Source: Pseudolysobacter sp.
Lineage (GTDB): Bacteria > Pseudomonadota > Gammaproteobacteria > Xanthomonadales > Rhodanobacteraceae
Reading direction: 5' to 3'
DNA length: 12,514 nt
Assembly: GCA_025351985.1 (NCBI GenBank)
Contig: JANXUW010000027.1
Location: forward strand, 1 to 12,514
How positions within the stretch are numbered: position 1 is the stretch's first letter; each line of letters starts with the position of its first letter. This document shows, piece after piece, positions 1 through 8,677 of the stretch. A program made the position numbers and the translations under genes. The notes under the pieces were generated by a model. It searched no databases. It was given only the letters and a program-made list of their open reading frames with translations, and had not been told where the DNA came from.

Positions 1-1
1 C

Positions 2-568
2 TTCATGCGCGAAAAGAATTCCGACTATTTCGAAAACAGCATGCGCGCCTCGTATATCCAGCGACGTTATGCGCAACGCAACCCGCATGACTTCACCGGC
101 TACGATGAAAACTGCTGGGGTTTGTCGGCGTGCGACGGTCCAAGCGACGAACAGCTCGATGTTTTCAACGAACCGCGGCGCTTGTTCGGTTACGCCGCGC
201 GCGGAGTTCCGTACGGGCCGGATGACGGCACTTTGTCGCCGCCGTCAGTGCTTGCGTCGGTGCCGTTCGCTGCTGAAATCGCCCTGCCCGCGTTGCGCCA
301 CATGTTGCGGCGTTACCCGGAGATATTGGGAGACGGCCGACTCACGACCGGCTTCAATCCATCGTTGTCCGATGCGAGCGGCCGTGCCTGGGTTTCGGCC
401 GGTCATTATGGCCTCGATCAGGGCATCATCTGCCTGATGCTGGAAAATCATCACAGCGGAAAAATCTGGAATCTCATGCGCGATTGCCGCTACATCAGCG
501 ACGGTTTGTTGCGTGCCGGATTTCGCGGCGGCTGGCTGCAATCTCTTGCCGCCAACAAGGCCCGCTGA
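2..568 (+). CDS. Glycoamylase-family (PF10091-type) protein, C-terminal part; truncated by left window edge
   Basis: The reading frame is open from the first complete codon, so the true start lies left of the window; the in-frame ATG at 5 is most likely internal. About 188 residues are visible. They match what I know of the C-terminal half of the putative glucoamylase domain (PF10091): a 'GYDENCWGLSACDGP' segment, a later 'SGRAWVSAGHYGLDQG' block, then 'LMLENHHSGKIWNLMRDC' and a terminal 'RAGFRGGWL'. Family members are predicted alpha/alpha-barrel proteins acting on glucans or oligosaccharides, found stand-alone (about 450-500 residues, often exported) or fused to cyclic beta-glucan synthases. 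Which form this is cannot be seen, and the substrate is unknown. The stop codon TGA shares one base with the ATG of the next gene (TGATG at 566-570), so the two are probably co-transcribed and translationally coupled. Family is fairly sure; function is only inferred. Confidence 0.87.
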   Translation, partial: FMREKNSDYFENSMRASYIQRRYAQRNPHDFTGYDENCWGLSACDGPSDEQLDVFNEPRRLFGYAARGVPYGPDDGTLSPPSVLASVPFAAEIALPALRHMLRRYPEILGDGRLTTGFNPSLSDASGRAWVSAGHYGLDQGIICLMLENHHSGKIWNLMRDCRYISDGLLRAGFRGGWLQSLAANKAR

Positions 569-2079
569 TGTCACAAGCCGATGCCACCGCAATCGATTAC
601 GACAGCGAGCGCCGCGCCAATCTGCATCCGTCGCAGTGGCAAAACCCGACACCGGCCGATGTCTATCAGCTGGTGATCATCGGTGCCGGATCGGCCGGAC
701 TGGTCGCCGCGGAAACCGCCGCTGCGCTGGGCGTCAAGGTGGCATTGATCGAACGCCGACTGCTCGGCGGCGTCTGTTTGAACAGTGGCGGCGTACCGTC
801 GAAAACCATCATTCGCACGTCGCGGCTGTATGCGCAAATGCGCGAGGCGACGCGCTACGGCGCGCAGGTTCCGGAAAATATCGACGTCGATTTTGCCGAG
901 GTAATGCAGCGCGTGCGGCGTATCCGCACGCATCTCAGCGCCAACGATTCGGCGCAACGTTTGCGTGATTCCGGCGTCGATGTTTTTTTTGGAGACGCCA
1001 GTTTTAACGGCACGAACAGCCTGATGGTTGACGACAAAGTCCTGCGATTCAAGAAGGCGTTGATCGCCACAGGCGCACGACCGCAAGTGCCGTCGATTCC
1101 GGGATTGTGCGAAGCCGGTTATCTGACCAACGAAAATATTTTCGATCTGACCGAACTGCCGCGGCGACTGCTCGTGATCGGTGGCGGCCCGCTCGGCTGC
1201 GAACTCGCGCAGGCGTTTTGTCGCCTCGGTGCGCGCACCACGATCGTGCAAAAAATGCCGCTGTTCCTCGACAACGAAGAGCGCGACGCGGCACAGATTC
1301 TTTCCGATGCGTTCGCCCGTGACGGCATCGAAGTCCGCTTGAATACCACCGCCGTTGCCGTGCGCAATGAGAATGGCGAGAAGCATGTCGACCTGGTCAG
1401 CGACGATTACAAAAACACCGTCGTGGTGGACGCTATCCTCACCGGCATCGGCCGCGCGCCGAACGTCGCGGGCCTGAATCTGGACATCGCTGGTATCGAA
1501 TACGACGCAAGGCTAGGCGTACACGTCGATGATTTCCTGCGCACCAGTAATCCGGATGTGTACGCCGCGGGCGACGTCTGTCTCGAACACAAATATACGC
1601 ACACCGCGACCGCCTCGGCGCGCATCGTCGTGCAGAACGCGCTGTTCAACGGTCGCGAACGCTTGAGCGCGCTGGTGATTCCGTGGTGCACGTATACCGA
1701 TCCAGAAATCGCCCATGTGGGTTTGTATGTGCGCGAGGCAAACCGGCTCGATATTCCGGTGAAGACGTTCACCGTGCCGATGCATGAGGTCGATCGCGCC
1801 GTGACCGATGGCGAAGACGGCGGCTTCGTGAAAATCCACGTCAGGGAAGGCAGTGATGAAATACTCGGCGCCACGATCGTCGCGCATCACGCCGGCGACA
1901 TGATCAACGAAGTGACCCTGGCGATGGTCGCCGGCATGGGATTGCGCACGCTCGGCAAAGTCATCCACGCTTACCCGACTCAAGGCGAGGCGATCCGCAA
2001 GGCCGCCGATGCCTACAATCGCACACGCATGACGTCGCGTATTCGATCGCGATTGCGGCGTTGGCTGGCGCGCCGATGA
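568..2079 (+). CDS. MerA-like FAD/NAD(P)-dependent disulfide oxidoreductase (no HMA domain), second redox cysteine replaced by Gly
   Basis: A 503-residue class I pyridine nucleotide-disulfide oxidoreductase. Visible elements: N-terminal 'NLHPSQWQNPTP', typical of the mercuric-reductase-like subgroup; FAD Rossmann motif GAGSAG (39-44); redox-motif region GGVCLNSGGVPSK (67-79); ATGARP (167-172); NAD(P) motif GGGPLG (205-210); FAD motif AGDVC (334-338); and a dimerisation domain ending in HAYPTQGE (467-474). Tyr469 stands where glutathione and lipoamide reductases have the catalytic His; MerA also has Tyr here. There is no N-terminal metal-binding domain and no C-terminal Cys pair, so genuine Hg(II) reduction is unlikely. 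The usual C-x4-C disulfide is broken: Cys70 is kept, but position 75 is Gly (GGC at 790-792). Start chosen at 568 because it overlaps the preceding stop and AAGG lies about 8 bases upstream; the frame stays open to an earlier ATG at 484, inside the upstream gene. Substrate unknown; a thiol-independent NAD(P)H oxidoreductase or transhydrogenase-like role is possible. Confidence 0.88.
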   Translation: MSQADATAIDYDSERRANLHPSQWQNPTPADVYQLVIIGAGSAGLVAAETAAALGVKVALIERRLLGGVCLNSGGVPSKTIIRTSRLYAQMREATRYGAQVPENIDVDFAEVMQRVRRIRTHLSANDSAQRLRDSGVDVFFGDASFNGTNSLMVDDKVLRFKKALIATGARPQVPSIPGLCEAGYLTNENIFDLTELPRRLLVIGGGPLGCELAQAFCRLGARTTIVQKMPLFLDNEERDAAQILSDAFARDGIEVRLNTTAVAVRNENGEKHVDLVSDDYKNTVVVDAILTGIGRAPNVAGLNLDIAGIEYDARLGVHVDDFLRTSNPDVYAAGDVCLEHKYTHTATASARIVVQNALFNGRERLSALVIPWCTYTDPEIAHVGLYVREANRLDIPVKTFTVPMHEVDRAVTDGEDGGFVKIHVREGSDEILGATIVAHHAGDMINEVTLAMVAGMGLRTLGKVIHAYPTQGEAIRKAADAYNRTRMTSRIRSRLRRWLARR

Positions 2080-2191
2080 TCACGATCGTTCCACCGATCG
2101 AATGGCTCACGCGAATTTGGTGGCGGCGCTGGCACAATGTTTTTCACTCGCAATTTCAGCTTGACAACTTCATCATTTTTCAAGGAAACGT

Positions 2192-3097
2192 ATGAAACTC
2201 GGCATGATCGGTTTGGGTCGCATGGGTGCCAACATGGCACAACGCCTGATGCAGGGCGGACATCAACTGGTGGGTTTCGATCCGAAACCCGAGGCACGAA
2301 AAAGTCTTGAAGACAAGGGCGCGGAATCGGCGGATTCATTGGCCGGTCTGGTCGGCAAATTATCGACGCCGCGGATCGTCTGGATGATGGTGCCAGCCGG
2401 TGAAATCACCGATGCGACGCTCAAGAATCTGCTACCGCTGCTGGCTGCCGGCGACATCGTGATCGACGGCGGCAATTCCAATTACAAGGATACGCTGCGT
2501 CGTGCCGCCACTGCCGCCGAGATAAAAGTCGGCTATGTCGATTGCGGCACGAGCGGTGGTGTGTGGGGCTTGGCCGAAGGCTACAGCATGATGATCGGCG
2601 GTGATGAAAGCACGGTCGAACAACTGCGTCCGATTTTCGAAACACTGGCGCCGGCGAAAGACAAAGGCTGGGGCCGTGTCGGCCCGGTCGGCGCGGGACA
2701 CTTCACCAAGATGATCCACAACGGCGTCGAGTACGGAATGATGCAGGCCTACGCCGAGGGCTTCTCGATCCTGCAGCACAAAAAAGAATTCGGACTCGAC
2801 CTGCACCAGGTCGCCGAAATCTGGCGCACCGGCAGCGTGGTGCGTTCGTGGTTACTCGACCTCACCGCCGATGCGCTCGGCAAGAATCCGAGCATGGCCG
2901 GCATCGCGCCGTACGTGGTCGATTCCGGCGAAGGCCGCTGGACCGTCGCCGAGGCGATCGACCTCAACGTGCCCGCGCCGATCATCACGCAATCGCTGAT
3001 CGAACGTTTGCGCTCGCGCGACAGCGAATCGTTCACCGACAAATTGCTGTCGGCGATGCGCAACGAATTCGGTGGTCACGAAATCAAGAAGGAATAA
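2192..3097 (+). CDS. gnd: 6-phosphogluconate dehydrogenase, decarboxylating, short (YqeC/GndA-like) NAD-type
   Basis: Cytoplasmic enzyme converting 6-phosphogluconate to ribulose 5-phosphate and CO2. At 301 residues it is the short form (about 300 against about 470 in the E. coli Gnd type). The N-terminal Rossmann motif GLGRMG is at 7-12, and Asp30 ends beta-2 ('VGFDPKP'), which in this superfamily favours NAD over NADP. Substrate and catalytic elements follow: DGGNSNYKD (92-100), CGTSGGVWG (118-126), and 'GHFTKMIHNGVEYGMM' with the probable catalytic Lys173, Asn177 and Glu180. The C-terminal all-helical domain carries 'EIWRTGSVVRSWLLDL'. A good ribosome site (AAGGAAA at 2182-2188) precedes the ATG. 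It stands 112 bases after the MerA-like gene and converges with transketolase 48 bases downstream. With zwf and tkt nearby it clearly belongs to the pentose phosphate pathway. Cofactor preference is inferred from one residue. Confidence 0.94.
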   Translation: MKLGMIGLGRMGANMAQRLMQGGHQLVGFDPKPEARKSLEDKGAESADSLAGLVGKLSTPRIVWMMVPAGEITDATLKNLLPLLAAGDIVIDGGNSNYKDTLRRAATAAEIKVGYVDCGTSGGVWGLAEGYSMMIGGDESTVEQLRPIFETLAPAKDKGWGRVGPVGAGHFTKMIHNGVEYGMMQAYAEGFSILQHKKEFGLDLHQVAEIWRTGSVVRSWLLDLTADALGKNPSMAGIAPYVVDSGEGRWTVAEAIDLNVPAPIITQSLIERLRSRDSESFTDKLLSAMRNEFGGHEIKKE

Positions 3098-3120
3098 TCC
3101 GGCGACAAGCGGACGACCGC

Positions 3121-3147
3121 AGCAGCGCGACGTTATTTCGCGCTGCT
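3121..3147. terminator. Hairpin between convergent gnd and tkt; candidate bidirectional terminator
   Basis: A perfect 9-bp inverted repeat, AGCAGCGCG (3121-3129) and CGCGCTGCT (3139-3147), with a 9-base loop, fills the gap between the 6-phosphogluconate dehydrogenase stop and the transketolase stop. The right arm overlaps two bases of the transketolase TAG (3146-3148). On the + strand it is followed by ATTTCAATAAT, only a weak U-tract; on the - strand there is none. The position between convergent genes argues for a terminator or RNA-stabilising hairpin, but efficiency is uncertain. Confidence 0.6.
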
Positions 3148-5191
3148 ATTTCAATAATACGCGCGCGCTTTCGCAAACCTTGTCGACGGTAAATCCGTAT
3201 TCGCGTAGCAAGATTTCCGCCGGCGCTGACGCGCCGAATTTTTCGACGCTGATAACCGCGCCACGATCGCCGACATAACGATGCCAGCCCTGCGCGATGC
3301 CGAGCTCCACGGCCAACCGCGCATTGATTGCAGGTGGCAAAATCGCGTCGCGTTCGGCTTGTGGCAGGGCATCGAACAATTCCCAACTCGGCATCGAAAC
3401 ACAACGCACGGCATGACCTTCTTTTTGCAGACGTTCGGCAGCCGCAACGATCAAGCCGACTTCCGAACCGCTGGCGATCAGGATGAGATCCGGCGCACCG
3501 TTCGCCGCGTCGCTGAGCACGTACGCACCGCGGCGCACGCCATCCGCACTGGCATATCGCGTTCGATCCAGCGTCGGCAATTCCTGACGCGTCAGCACAA
3601 GCAACACCGGCTGCGCGCGTGTCTCCAGCGCAACGCGCCACGCCACGGCGGTTTCGTTCGCGTCGGCGGGGCGGATCACGATCAGGTTCGGAATCGCGCG
3701 CAGGCTCGCGAGCTGTTCGACCGGCTGATGCGTCGGACCGTCTTCGCCGAGCGCGAGACTGTCGTGCGTGAATACATGCACCACATGCAGGCCCATCAGT
3801 GCGGCGAGGCGCAGCGGCGGACGCATGTAGTCGGAGAAAATAAGGAAGGTCGCGCCATACGGAATAAATCCGCCGTGCGCGGCGAGGCCGTTGACGATCG
3901 CGCCCATCGCATGTTCGCGCACGCCGAAGTGCAGATTGCGTCCGGCGTAACTCCAGCCGCCACCATCGGAGCCTTGCTGGTCATCATTTTGTGCCGGTGG
4001 CGGATTGAAGTCGCCGAGGTCTTTCAATGCGGTTTTAGTCGATGGATCGAGATCGGCGGAACCACCGCTCAATGCGTGCAATTTCGGCGCGATCGCATTC
4101 ATGATCTTGCCCGACGCCTCGCGTGTGGCCAGTCCTTTTGCATCGGCGGCGAATACCGGAATATCGGCATCCCAACCCGGCGGCAATTCGCCGCGCAAAC
4201 GATACTGCAGTTCCTCGTGCAATTCGGGAAATGCCTGGGCGTACGCATCGACGTTTTTATTCCACGCCGCTTCGTTTTTGTCGCCAAGGTCGACGGCGGT
4301 GCGCAGATGTTTCAACGCCGCATCCGGTATCAGGAAATCGGGTTCCGTCGGCCAGCCGAGTTTCTGTTTCGTCTTGCGCACATTGTCGGCGCCGAGCGGC
4401 GAACCATGCGCCTTGAAGCTGTCCTGCTCGGGCGAGCCGAAGCCGATGTGCGTGCGCACGAGAATCAATGATGGGCGATCTGATTCCGCTCGCGCGGCCT
4501 GCAATGCCGCATCGATCGCGAGCAGATCGTTGCCATCTTCGACCATCACGGTATGCCAGCCGTACGCCGCAAAACGCTGCGCGCGATTTTCCGAAAAAGT
4601 AATGTCGGTGCCAGCGGCCAGCGTGACGTAATTGTCGTCATACAGGCAGATGAGTTTGCCGAGTTTGAGATGTCCCGCGAGTGATGCGGCCTCCGCGGCG
4701 ACGCCTTCCATGAGGTCGCCATCGCTGACGATCGCGAACGTGTGATGGTCGATGATCGCATGCTCTGGGCGGTTGTAGCGCGCCGCGAGTTGCGCCTCGC
4801 CGATCGCCAGACCGACCGCATTCGCAAACCCCTGACCGAGCGGCCCGGTAGTGACTTCGACACCGGCCGTGTGGCCACGCTCGGGATGACCCGGCGCCTT
4901 GCTGCCCCACTGGCGAAACTGCTTGATGTCGTCGAGCGAAAGATCGTAGCCGGTCAGATGCAGCAGGCTGTAGAGCAGCGCCGAGCCGTGTCCGGCCGAA
5001 AGCACAAAACGATCGCGATCGACCCAGTCCGGATTGCGCGGGTTGTATTTGAGGTGGCGATTCCACAACACGTACGCCATCGATGCGGCGCCGAGCGGCA
5101 AACCCGGATGACCGCTGTTCGCCTTCTGCACCATGTCGACGGAAAGAAAACGAATCGTGTTGATGCATTGCTGATCGAGTTCGTCGAGCAT
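3146..5191 (-). CDS. tkt: Transketolase
   Basis: ThDP- and Mg-dependent enzyme moving two-carbon ketol units between sugar phosphates in the non-oxidative pentose phosphate pathway; cytoplasmic dimer. The protein is 681 residues (family about 660-690). Seen: '[10 protein letters not shown]' (25-34, His28), GHGS (67-70), GPLGQG (116-121), ThDP/Mg motif SDGDLMEG (156-163) through YDDN (184-187), pyrimidine-domain 'FGVREHAMG' (422-430) with the cofactor-activating Glu426, 'FTHDS' (474-478) and 'GEDGPTHQP' (482-490). All expected cofactor and substrate residues I can identify are present, so it should be active. A Gly/Asn/Gln-rich stretch (about 395-413) lies just before the REH motif. Start at 5191 is set by AGGAG five bases upstream; the frame is open further upstream to 5788, but that part overlaps the HAD gene. 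Only two bases separate it from the HAD stop, and the AGGAG is itself formed by the last HAD codons, so coupling is likely. Last gene of the leftward string. Confidence 0.96.
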   Translation of the reverse strand: MLDELDQQCINTIRFLSVDMVQKANSGHPGLPLGAASMAYVLWNRHLKYNPRNPDWVDRDRFVLSAGHGSALLYSLLHLTGYDLSLDDIKQFRQWGSKAPGHPERGHTAGVEVTTGPLGQGFANAVGLAIGEAQLAARYNRPEHAIIDHHTFAIVSDGDLMEGVAAEAASLAGHLKLGKLICLYDDNYVTLAAGTDITFSENRAQRFAAYGWHTVMVEDGNDLLAIDAALQAARAESDRPSLILVRTHIGFGSPEQDSFKAHGSPLGADNVRKTKQKLGWPTEPDFLIPDAALKHLRTAVDLGDKNEAAWNKNVDAYAQAFPELHEELQYRLRGELPPGWDADIPVFAADAKGLATREASGKIMNAIAPKLHALSGGSADLDPSTKTALKDLGDFNPPPAQNDDQQGSDGGGWSYAGRNLHFGVREHAMGAIVNGLAAHGGFIPYGATFLIFSDYMRPPLRLAALMGLHVVHVFTHDSLALGEDGPTHQPVEQLASLRAIPNLIVIRPADANETAVAWRVALETRAQPVLLVLTRQELPTLDRTRYASADGVRRGAYVLSDAANGAPDLILIASGSEVGLIVAAAERLQKEGHAVRCVSMPSWELFDALPQAERDAILPPAINARLAVELGIAQGWHRYVGDRGAVISVEKFGASAPAEILLREYGFTVDKVCESARVLLK

Positions 5192-5193
5192 GA

Positions 5194-5916
5194 CTACTCC
5201 TGATGACTTGTCGCGGTGTGAACGTGCGCGCTGCGCGTGGCGACTGGAATTTTGAAATCCGCCAAGCTCAGCTCGCAGACCTGACCGATCGTGTCGATTG
5301 TCAGATCGGGCGATGACTGGATCGTGTCCATATGCGCATCGCGCGCGTAATGTCCTTGGCGCACAAATACCGTGGTCAATCGTTCGCCGAGCACGCGTTT
5401 CATTGCCGCGAGTATTTGCGGTTTGTCGTCGATCATCACGTAGTGGTTTGCAGGCAAGCAACGCTGCATCGCATTGAGTGTTTTTTCCTTGTGCAGATAA
5501 ACCAGCACATGGCCATCGACCGCCTGCCACACACCCGAGCGCAGGATCTTGCGCGGCTGGAAAACCATGTCGCCGTCGGAAAGAATCGCCACGCCACCGA
5601 GGCTGCGCAGATGTTCGATCGCGGCCAGCGCGCGTGGATACAGCCGCTCGGCGAATGGATAGTCGAGCAGGAACGCAGACGTCTGCAGCAACCCCGGCTG
5701 GTTGTCGCTGTCGATGCGAAAACGCTGCAATGCACCGAGATAATCGGCGTAACCGAGGGTGTCGCGCAGCTCGGCATAGATCGCCCAATAACGCTCGCGT
5801 TCCGCCTGGCCGAAAACCTGGTCAAGAAACGCGCCGAGATCGTCAGCAAATCGATCATTGTCGAGCAGAGTGTTGTCGACATCGAACAGAAACTGCAGCG
5901 CAACCGGACTCAGCAC
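5194..5916 (-). CDS. HAD-superfamily hydrolase (probable phosphatase) embedded between zwf and tkt
   Basis: A 240-residue haloacid dehalogenase-fold enzyme. Motif I 'FDVDNT' gives the nucleophile Asp12 and acid/base Asp14; a helical cap (about 19-95) follows; motif II is 'ILSDGD' with Ser113; a motif III Lys is available at 123 or slightly later (143/145); motif IV 'MIDDK' gives Asp163/Asp164 for Mg. This matches a C1-capped phosphatase (phosphoglycolate-phosphatase-like), not a dehalogenase. Start chosen as GTG at 5916: it overlaps the zwf stop (GTGCTGA, so four codons of zwf sequence are shared in another frame at most) and has GAGGAAA 7-8 bases upstream; no in-frame ATG comes before motif I within the gene. 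The stop is two bases from the transketolase ATG. Substrate is not known. Context suggests a sugar phosphate or a toxic by-product of the pentose phosphate pathway; this is inference. Confidence 0.85.
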   Translation of the reverse strand: MLSPVALQFLFDVDNTLLDNDRFADDLGAFLDQVFGQAERERYWAIYAELRDTLGYADYLGALQRFRIDSDNQPGLLQTSAFLLDYPFAERLYPRALAAIEHLRSLGGVAILSDGDMVFQPRKILRSGVWQAVDGHVLVYLHKEKTLNAMQRCLPANHYVMIDDKPQILAAMKRVLGERLTTVFVRQGHYARDAHMDTIQSSPDLTIDTIGQVCELSLADFKIPVATRSAHVHTATSHQE

Positions 5917-7301
5917 GGCGCGGTTTCCTCGGGCGCGGGATCGTGCCAGCCTTCGTCGCCGGCGACGATATCCAGCGCGGCCGCCGGCCCCCAGCTGCCG
6001 GGTTCGTATTCGTGAATCGGCTCGGCATTGCCGAGGATCGGATCGATCACGGTCCATGCGGCTTCGACACATTCGTCGCTGGTATACAAAGTCGCATCGC
6101 CGCGAAGCGCATCGGCGAGCAGCCGTTCGTAAGGCAATTCTTCGTGCGGCGATTGATGACGCGCGACCAGCTCGACCGGTTCGCCGCGCATTGCCTCGCC
6201 ACTTTTCTTGACACGCACACCGGCCGAAATGACAACTTCGGGGCTCAGGCGAAAGCGAAAATAGTTCGACTGCTTCGCGGTGATTTCATCGAACACCGCA
6301 AGCGGCGGACATTTCAGATCGACGATGACTTCGGTCGTGGTCAGCGGCAGGCATTTGCCGGCGCGGATATAAAACGGCACGCCGGCCCAGCGCCACGTAT
6401 CGATATGCAATTTCAGCGCGGCGAACGTTTCGACCTGCGAATCCGGCGCCACGCCGTTCTCCTCGCGATAACCGCGAAACTGACCGCGCACGACATCCTT
6501 CGGATCGAGCGGACGCATCGCTCGGAACAGCCGCAACTTTTCAGCGTGCATTGAAATTGGATCGTGACCGCTTGGCGCTTCCATCGCGAGCAACGCAATC
6601 ACCTGCAGCAGATGGTTTTGCACGACGTCGCGGATCGCACCTGCTTCCTCGTAGAAACTGCCGCGACCCTGCACACCGAAATCCTCGGCCATGGTGATCT
6701 GCACACTGTCCACGTAAGTGCGATTCCACACCGGATCGAGCAAGGTGTTGGCGAACCGGAAATACAGGAGGTTCTGCACCGCTTCCTTGCCGAGATAATG
6801 ATCGATGCGAAAGATCGCCGATTCGGGAAAAATATCGTGCAAGGTCTTGTTCAACGCCTGCGCCGAAGCGAGATCGCGCCCGAACGGTTTCTCGACGATG
6901 ATGCGCGCGTCCGCGGCGCAACCCGATTCCGACAATCGTTGCACCACCGCGGCGAACATGCTCGGCGGAATCGCCATGTAATGCAGCGGGCGTTGCGCGT
7001 CACCGAGCGCCTTTTTCAGACTGGCAAACGTGGCGGCATCGTTGTAATCGCCATCGACGTATTTCAGTTGCGCGGAGAATTTGGCGAATGCCGCGGCATC
7101 GACACCACCATGTTTTTCGAGACTGTCGCGCGCGCGCTCGCGCATCTGCTCGAGCGTCCAACCGGCGCGTGCGACCGCGATGATTGGCATGTCGAGTTCG
7201 CCGGCAATGATCATCGCCTGCAGTGCGGGGAATATTTTCTTGTACGCCAGATCGCCGGTCGCACCGAAAAAAACAAAGGCATCCGAACGTATGATGGTCA
7301 T
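5910..7301 (-). CDS. zwf: Glucose-6-phosphate 1-dehydrogenase
   Basis: First and committing enzyme of the oxidative pentose phosphate (and Entner-Doudoroff) route: glucose 6-phosphate plus NAD(P)+ to 6-phosphogluconolactone; cytoplasmic. It has 463 residues, at the shorter end of the family (about 460-510). The coenzyme motif GATGDLA is at 13-19, EKPFG at 137-141, and the family signature RIDHYLGKE at 165-173 holds the catalytic His and the substrate-binding Lys; '[15 protein letters not shown]' and the C-terminal '[17 protein letters not shown]' also fit. The ATG at 7301 gives the expected N-terminus; the ribosome site is weak (GGAG about 12 bases upstream). It lies 32 bases after the AI-2E transporter gene, and its last codons overlap the HAD start. 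No 6-phosphogluconolactonase gene follows, unlike many zwf operons. Confidence 0.96.
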   Translation of the reverse strand: MTIIRSDAFVFFGATGDLAYKKIFPALQAMIIAGELDMPIIAVARAGWTLEQMRERARDSLEKHGGVDAAAFAKFSAQLKYVDGDYNDAATFASLKKALGDAQRPLHYMAIPPSMFAAVVQRLSESGCAADARIIVEKPFGRDLASAQALNKTLHDIFPESAIFRIDHYLGKEAVQNLLYFRFANTLLDPVWNRTYVDSVQITMAEDFGVQGRGSFYEEAGAIRDVVQNHLLQVIALLAMEAPSGHDPISMHAEKLRLFRAMRPLDPKDVVRGQFRGYREENGVAPDSQVETFAALKLHIDTWRWAGVPFYIRAGKCLPLTTTEVIVDLKCPPLAVFDEITAKQSNYFRFRLSPEVVISAGVRVKKSGEAMRGEPVELVARHQSPHEELPYERLLADALRGDATLYTSDECVEAAWTVIDPILGNAEPIHEYEPGSWGPAAALDIVAGDEGWHDPAPEETAPC

Positions 7302-7333
7302 GGGGCTGTTTTACTCCAAACGGCTACAGCGGA

Positions 7334-8542
7334 TTATTTGCGGTGAGTCGATTCCTGTGATGAACCATCGCCGATGAGCACATAAACCGTATGCAGGCCT
7401 TCGACGTGCTGGCAGAAAATTCGAAAACACGCGAGCAGCGGACCGGCCAGGAGAATGCCGACGACACCCCACAACCAACCCCAGATCAGCAGCCAGACGA
7501 ATACGACGGTCGGATCGAGCGCGAGCCGCCGGCCGATAATCACCGGCGTGACAAGCTGCCCTTCGATGAAGGCCAGCAGAAAAAATACGCCCGGTACGGC
7601 GAACGCATGGCCGAGCGAATCGAACGTGGTGAAACCGGCGACGAGCAAGGCCAGGCCGGTGGTTGCCGGGCCGACGTATGGCGCAAAATTGAGTACCGCG
7701 GCCACCGCGCCCCATAGCATCGGATTCGGCACGCCGAGCAGTTTCATCGCGATCGCGGTGAGCATGCCGAGCGCCAGGTTGATCGTGCTGACCATGACCA
7801 GATAACGTGACATTTCTTCCTGCACATCGCGGGCGATCGCGACCACGACTTTTTTCTCGCGCAGGCGCGGTGCGACTTCTACCATACGCCGCAAGAAACT
7901 GTTGCCTGATGACAGAAAGAAGTAGACCAGGATCAACACCGCGGCGATCGAACCCAGGGCATGCGGCGTGCTCGTAGCCATGCTCGAAAGCAGGCTCGGT
8001 TGCGCCGCGATCACGGTTTGTGGAGCAGCAGACGACTGCGTGAGATTTTCGAGCTTCTTGCTCGCTTCCTGCGCCTGTCGAATCGGTTCGCGAAAACTGC
8101 GGAACCGCTGCTCCAGGGTTTGTATCGTCGCAGGTGCGTTCGCGATCCAGTCGCGCGCGGGTTCGGCGAGCCGCATCACGCCCCAGGCAAACGCACCGAC
8201 CACGGCGATCAGTACCAAGATGCTGCCGAGCACTCGCGGAACAAACAGCCGCTGTAAAAAAGTGACTGCGGGCGAAAGCAGCAACGAAACCAGCAGCGCC
8301 AGAATTACCGGAATAAGAACTTCCTGGGCGAGATAACAGACACCCATGGTAAGCAGAACAAGGATGGCCAAGACGCCACGCTTGAGCGTGCGCAAGTCGG
8401 AACGCGGATGGATTGCGGTTTTGGTTACAGCGTCATTCGGGCGCTCGTTTTCGGCGACGTTTTTCGCGACGGCCAGCGACGCTTCCGCCGCAACCGGCGA
8501 CGACTGCATCCCCAGGGATCGGTCGACAATGCTATCGGCCAC
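7334..8542 (-). CDS. AI-2E family (UPF0118, TqsA/YhhT-like) membrane transporter
   Basis: A 402-residue inner-membrane protein. After a hydrophilic N-terminal stretch of about 50 residues come two transmembrane helices ('GVLAILVLLTMGVCYLA', 'VLIPVILALLVSLLLSP'), a third after 'FVPRVLGSILVLIAVVGAF', a large soluble loop (about 125-195) containing a Gln/Glu/Lys-rich helix, then a C-terminal helix bundle with 'NFAPYVGP', 'EGQLVTPVIIGRRLALDPTVVF' and 'GWLWGVVGILLAGPLL'. These are hallmarks of the AI-2E/UPF0118 family. Members are linked to autoinducer-2 export or Na+/H+ antiport; the substrate here is unknown. The start is uncertain: GTG at 8542 has no clear ribosome site, and ATG at 8509 (residue 12) is an alternative with only an adjacent GGGG. 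First gene of the leftward string; 32 bases separate it from zwf, so co-transcription is likely but a functional link is not shown. Confidence 0.88.
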   Translation of the reverse strand: MADSIVDRSLGMQSSPVAAEASLAVAKNVAENERPNDAVTKTAIHPRSDLRTLKRGVLAILVLLTMGVCYLAQEVLIPVILALLVSLLLSPAVTFLQRLFVPRVLGSILVLIAVVGAFAWGVMRLAEPARDWIANAPATIQTLEQRFRSFREPIRQAQEASKKLENLTQSSAAPQTVIAAQPSLLSSMATSTPHALGSIAAVLILVYFFLSSGNSFLRRMVEVAPRLREKKVVVAIARDVQEEMSRYLVMVSTINLALGMLTAIAMKLLGVPNPMLWGAVAAVLNFAPYVGPATTGLALLVAGFTTFDSLGHAFAVPGVFFLLAFIEGQLVTPVIIGRRLALDPTVVFVWLLIWGWLWGVVGILLAGPLLACFRIFCQHVEGLHTVYVLIGDGSSQESTHRK

Positions 8543-8677
8543 GACGACAGTATCCAGGCAAGGATCGAGTATGAAAATGCAATGGATTCTCCTGACGTAT
8601 CGACATCAAACAGCTTACACCTTGGCACGCCTGCGCGATCTGCACAACTCGTCTTTGCGCATCATTAGCAACTATAA

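Noticed and set aside
156..163. SDG instead of GDG in the transketolase ThDP motif (residue numbers) as a lost active site
   Set aside because: Ser at this position occurs in other functional transketolases; Asp157, Asn187 and Glu426 are present.
2083..2100. CGATCG-TTCCAC-CGATCG hairpin after the MerA-like gene as a terminator
   Set aside because: Only 6 bp, arms are themselves palindromic, and no T-run follows; CGATCG is frequent throughout the window.
2161..2166. TTGACA as a -35 box for the 6-phosphogluconate dehydrogenase gene
   Set aside because: It is only 25 bases before the ATG; the -10 position would fall on the ribosome site, which has no TATAAT-like sequence.
3281..4471. 396-codon + strand frame opposite transketolase
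   Set aside because: Antisense shadow of a clear transketolase gene in high-GC DNA; no domain is recognisable.
5192..5788. N-terminal extension of transketolase to 5788
   Set aside because: The frame is open but overlaps the HAD gene entirely; the conserved N-terminus and AGGAG fix the start at 5191.
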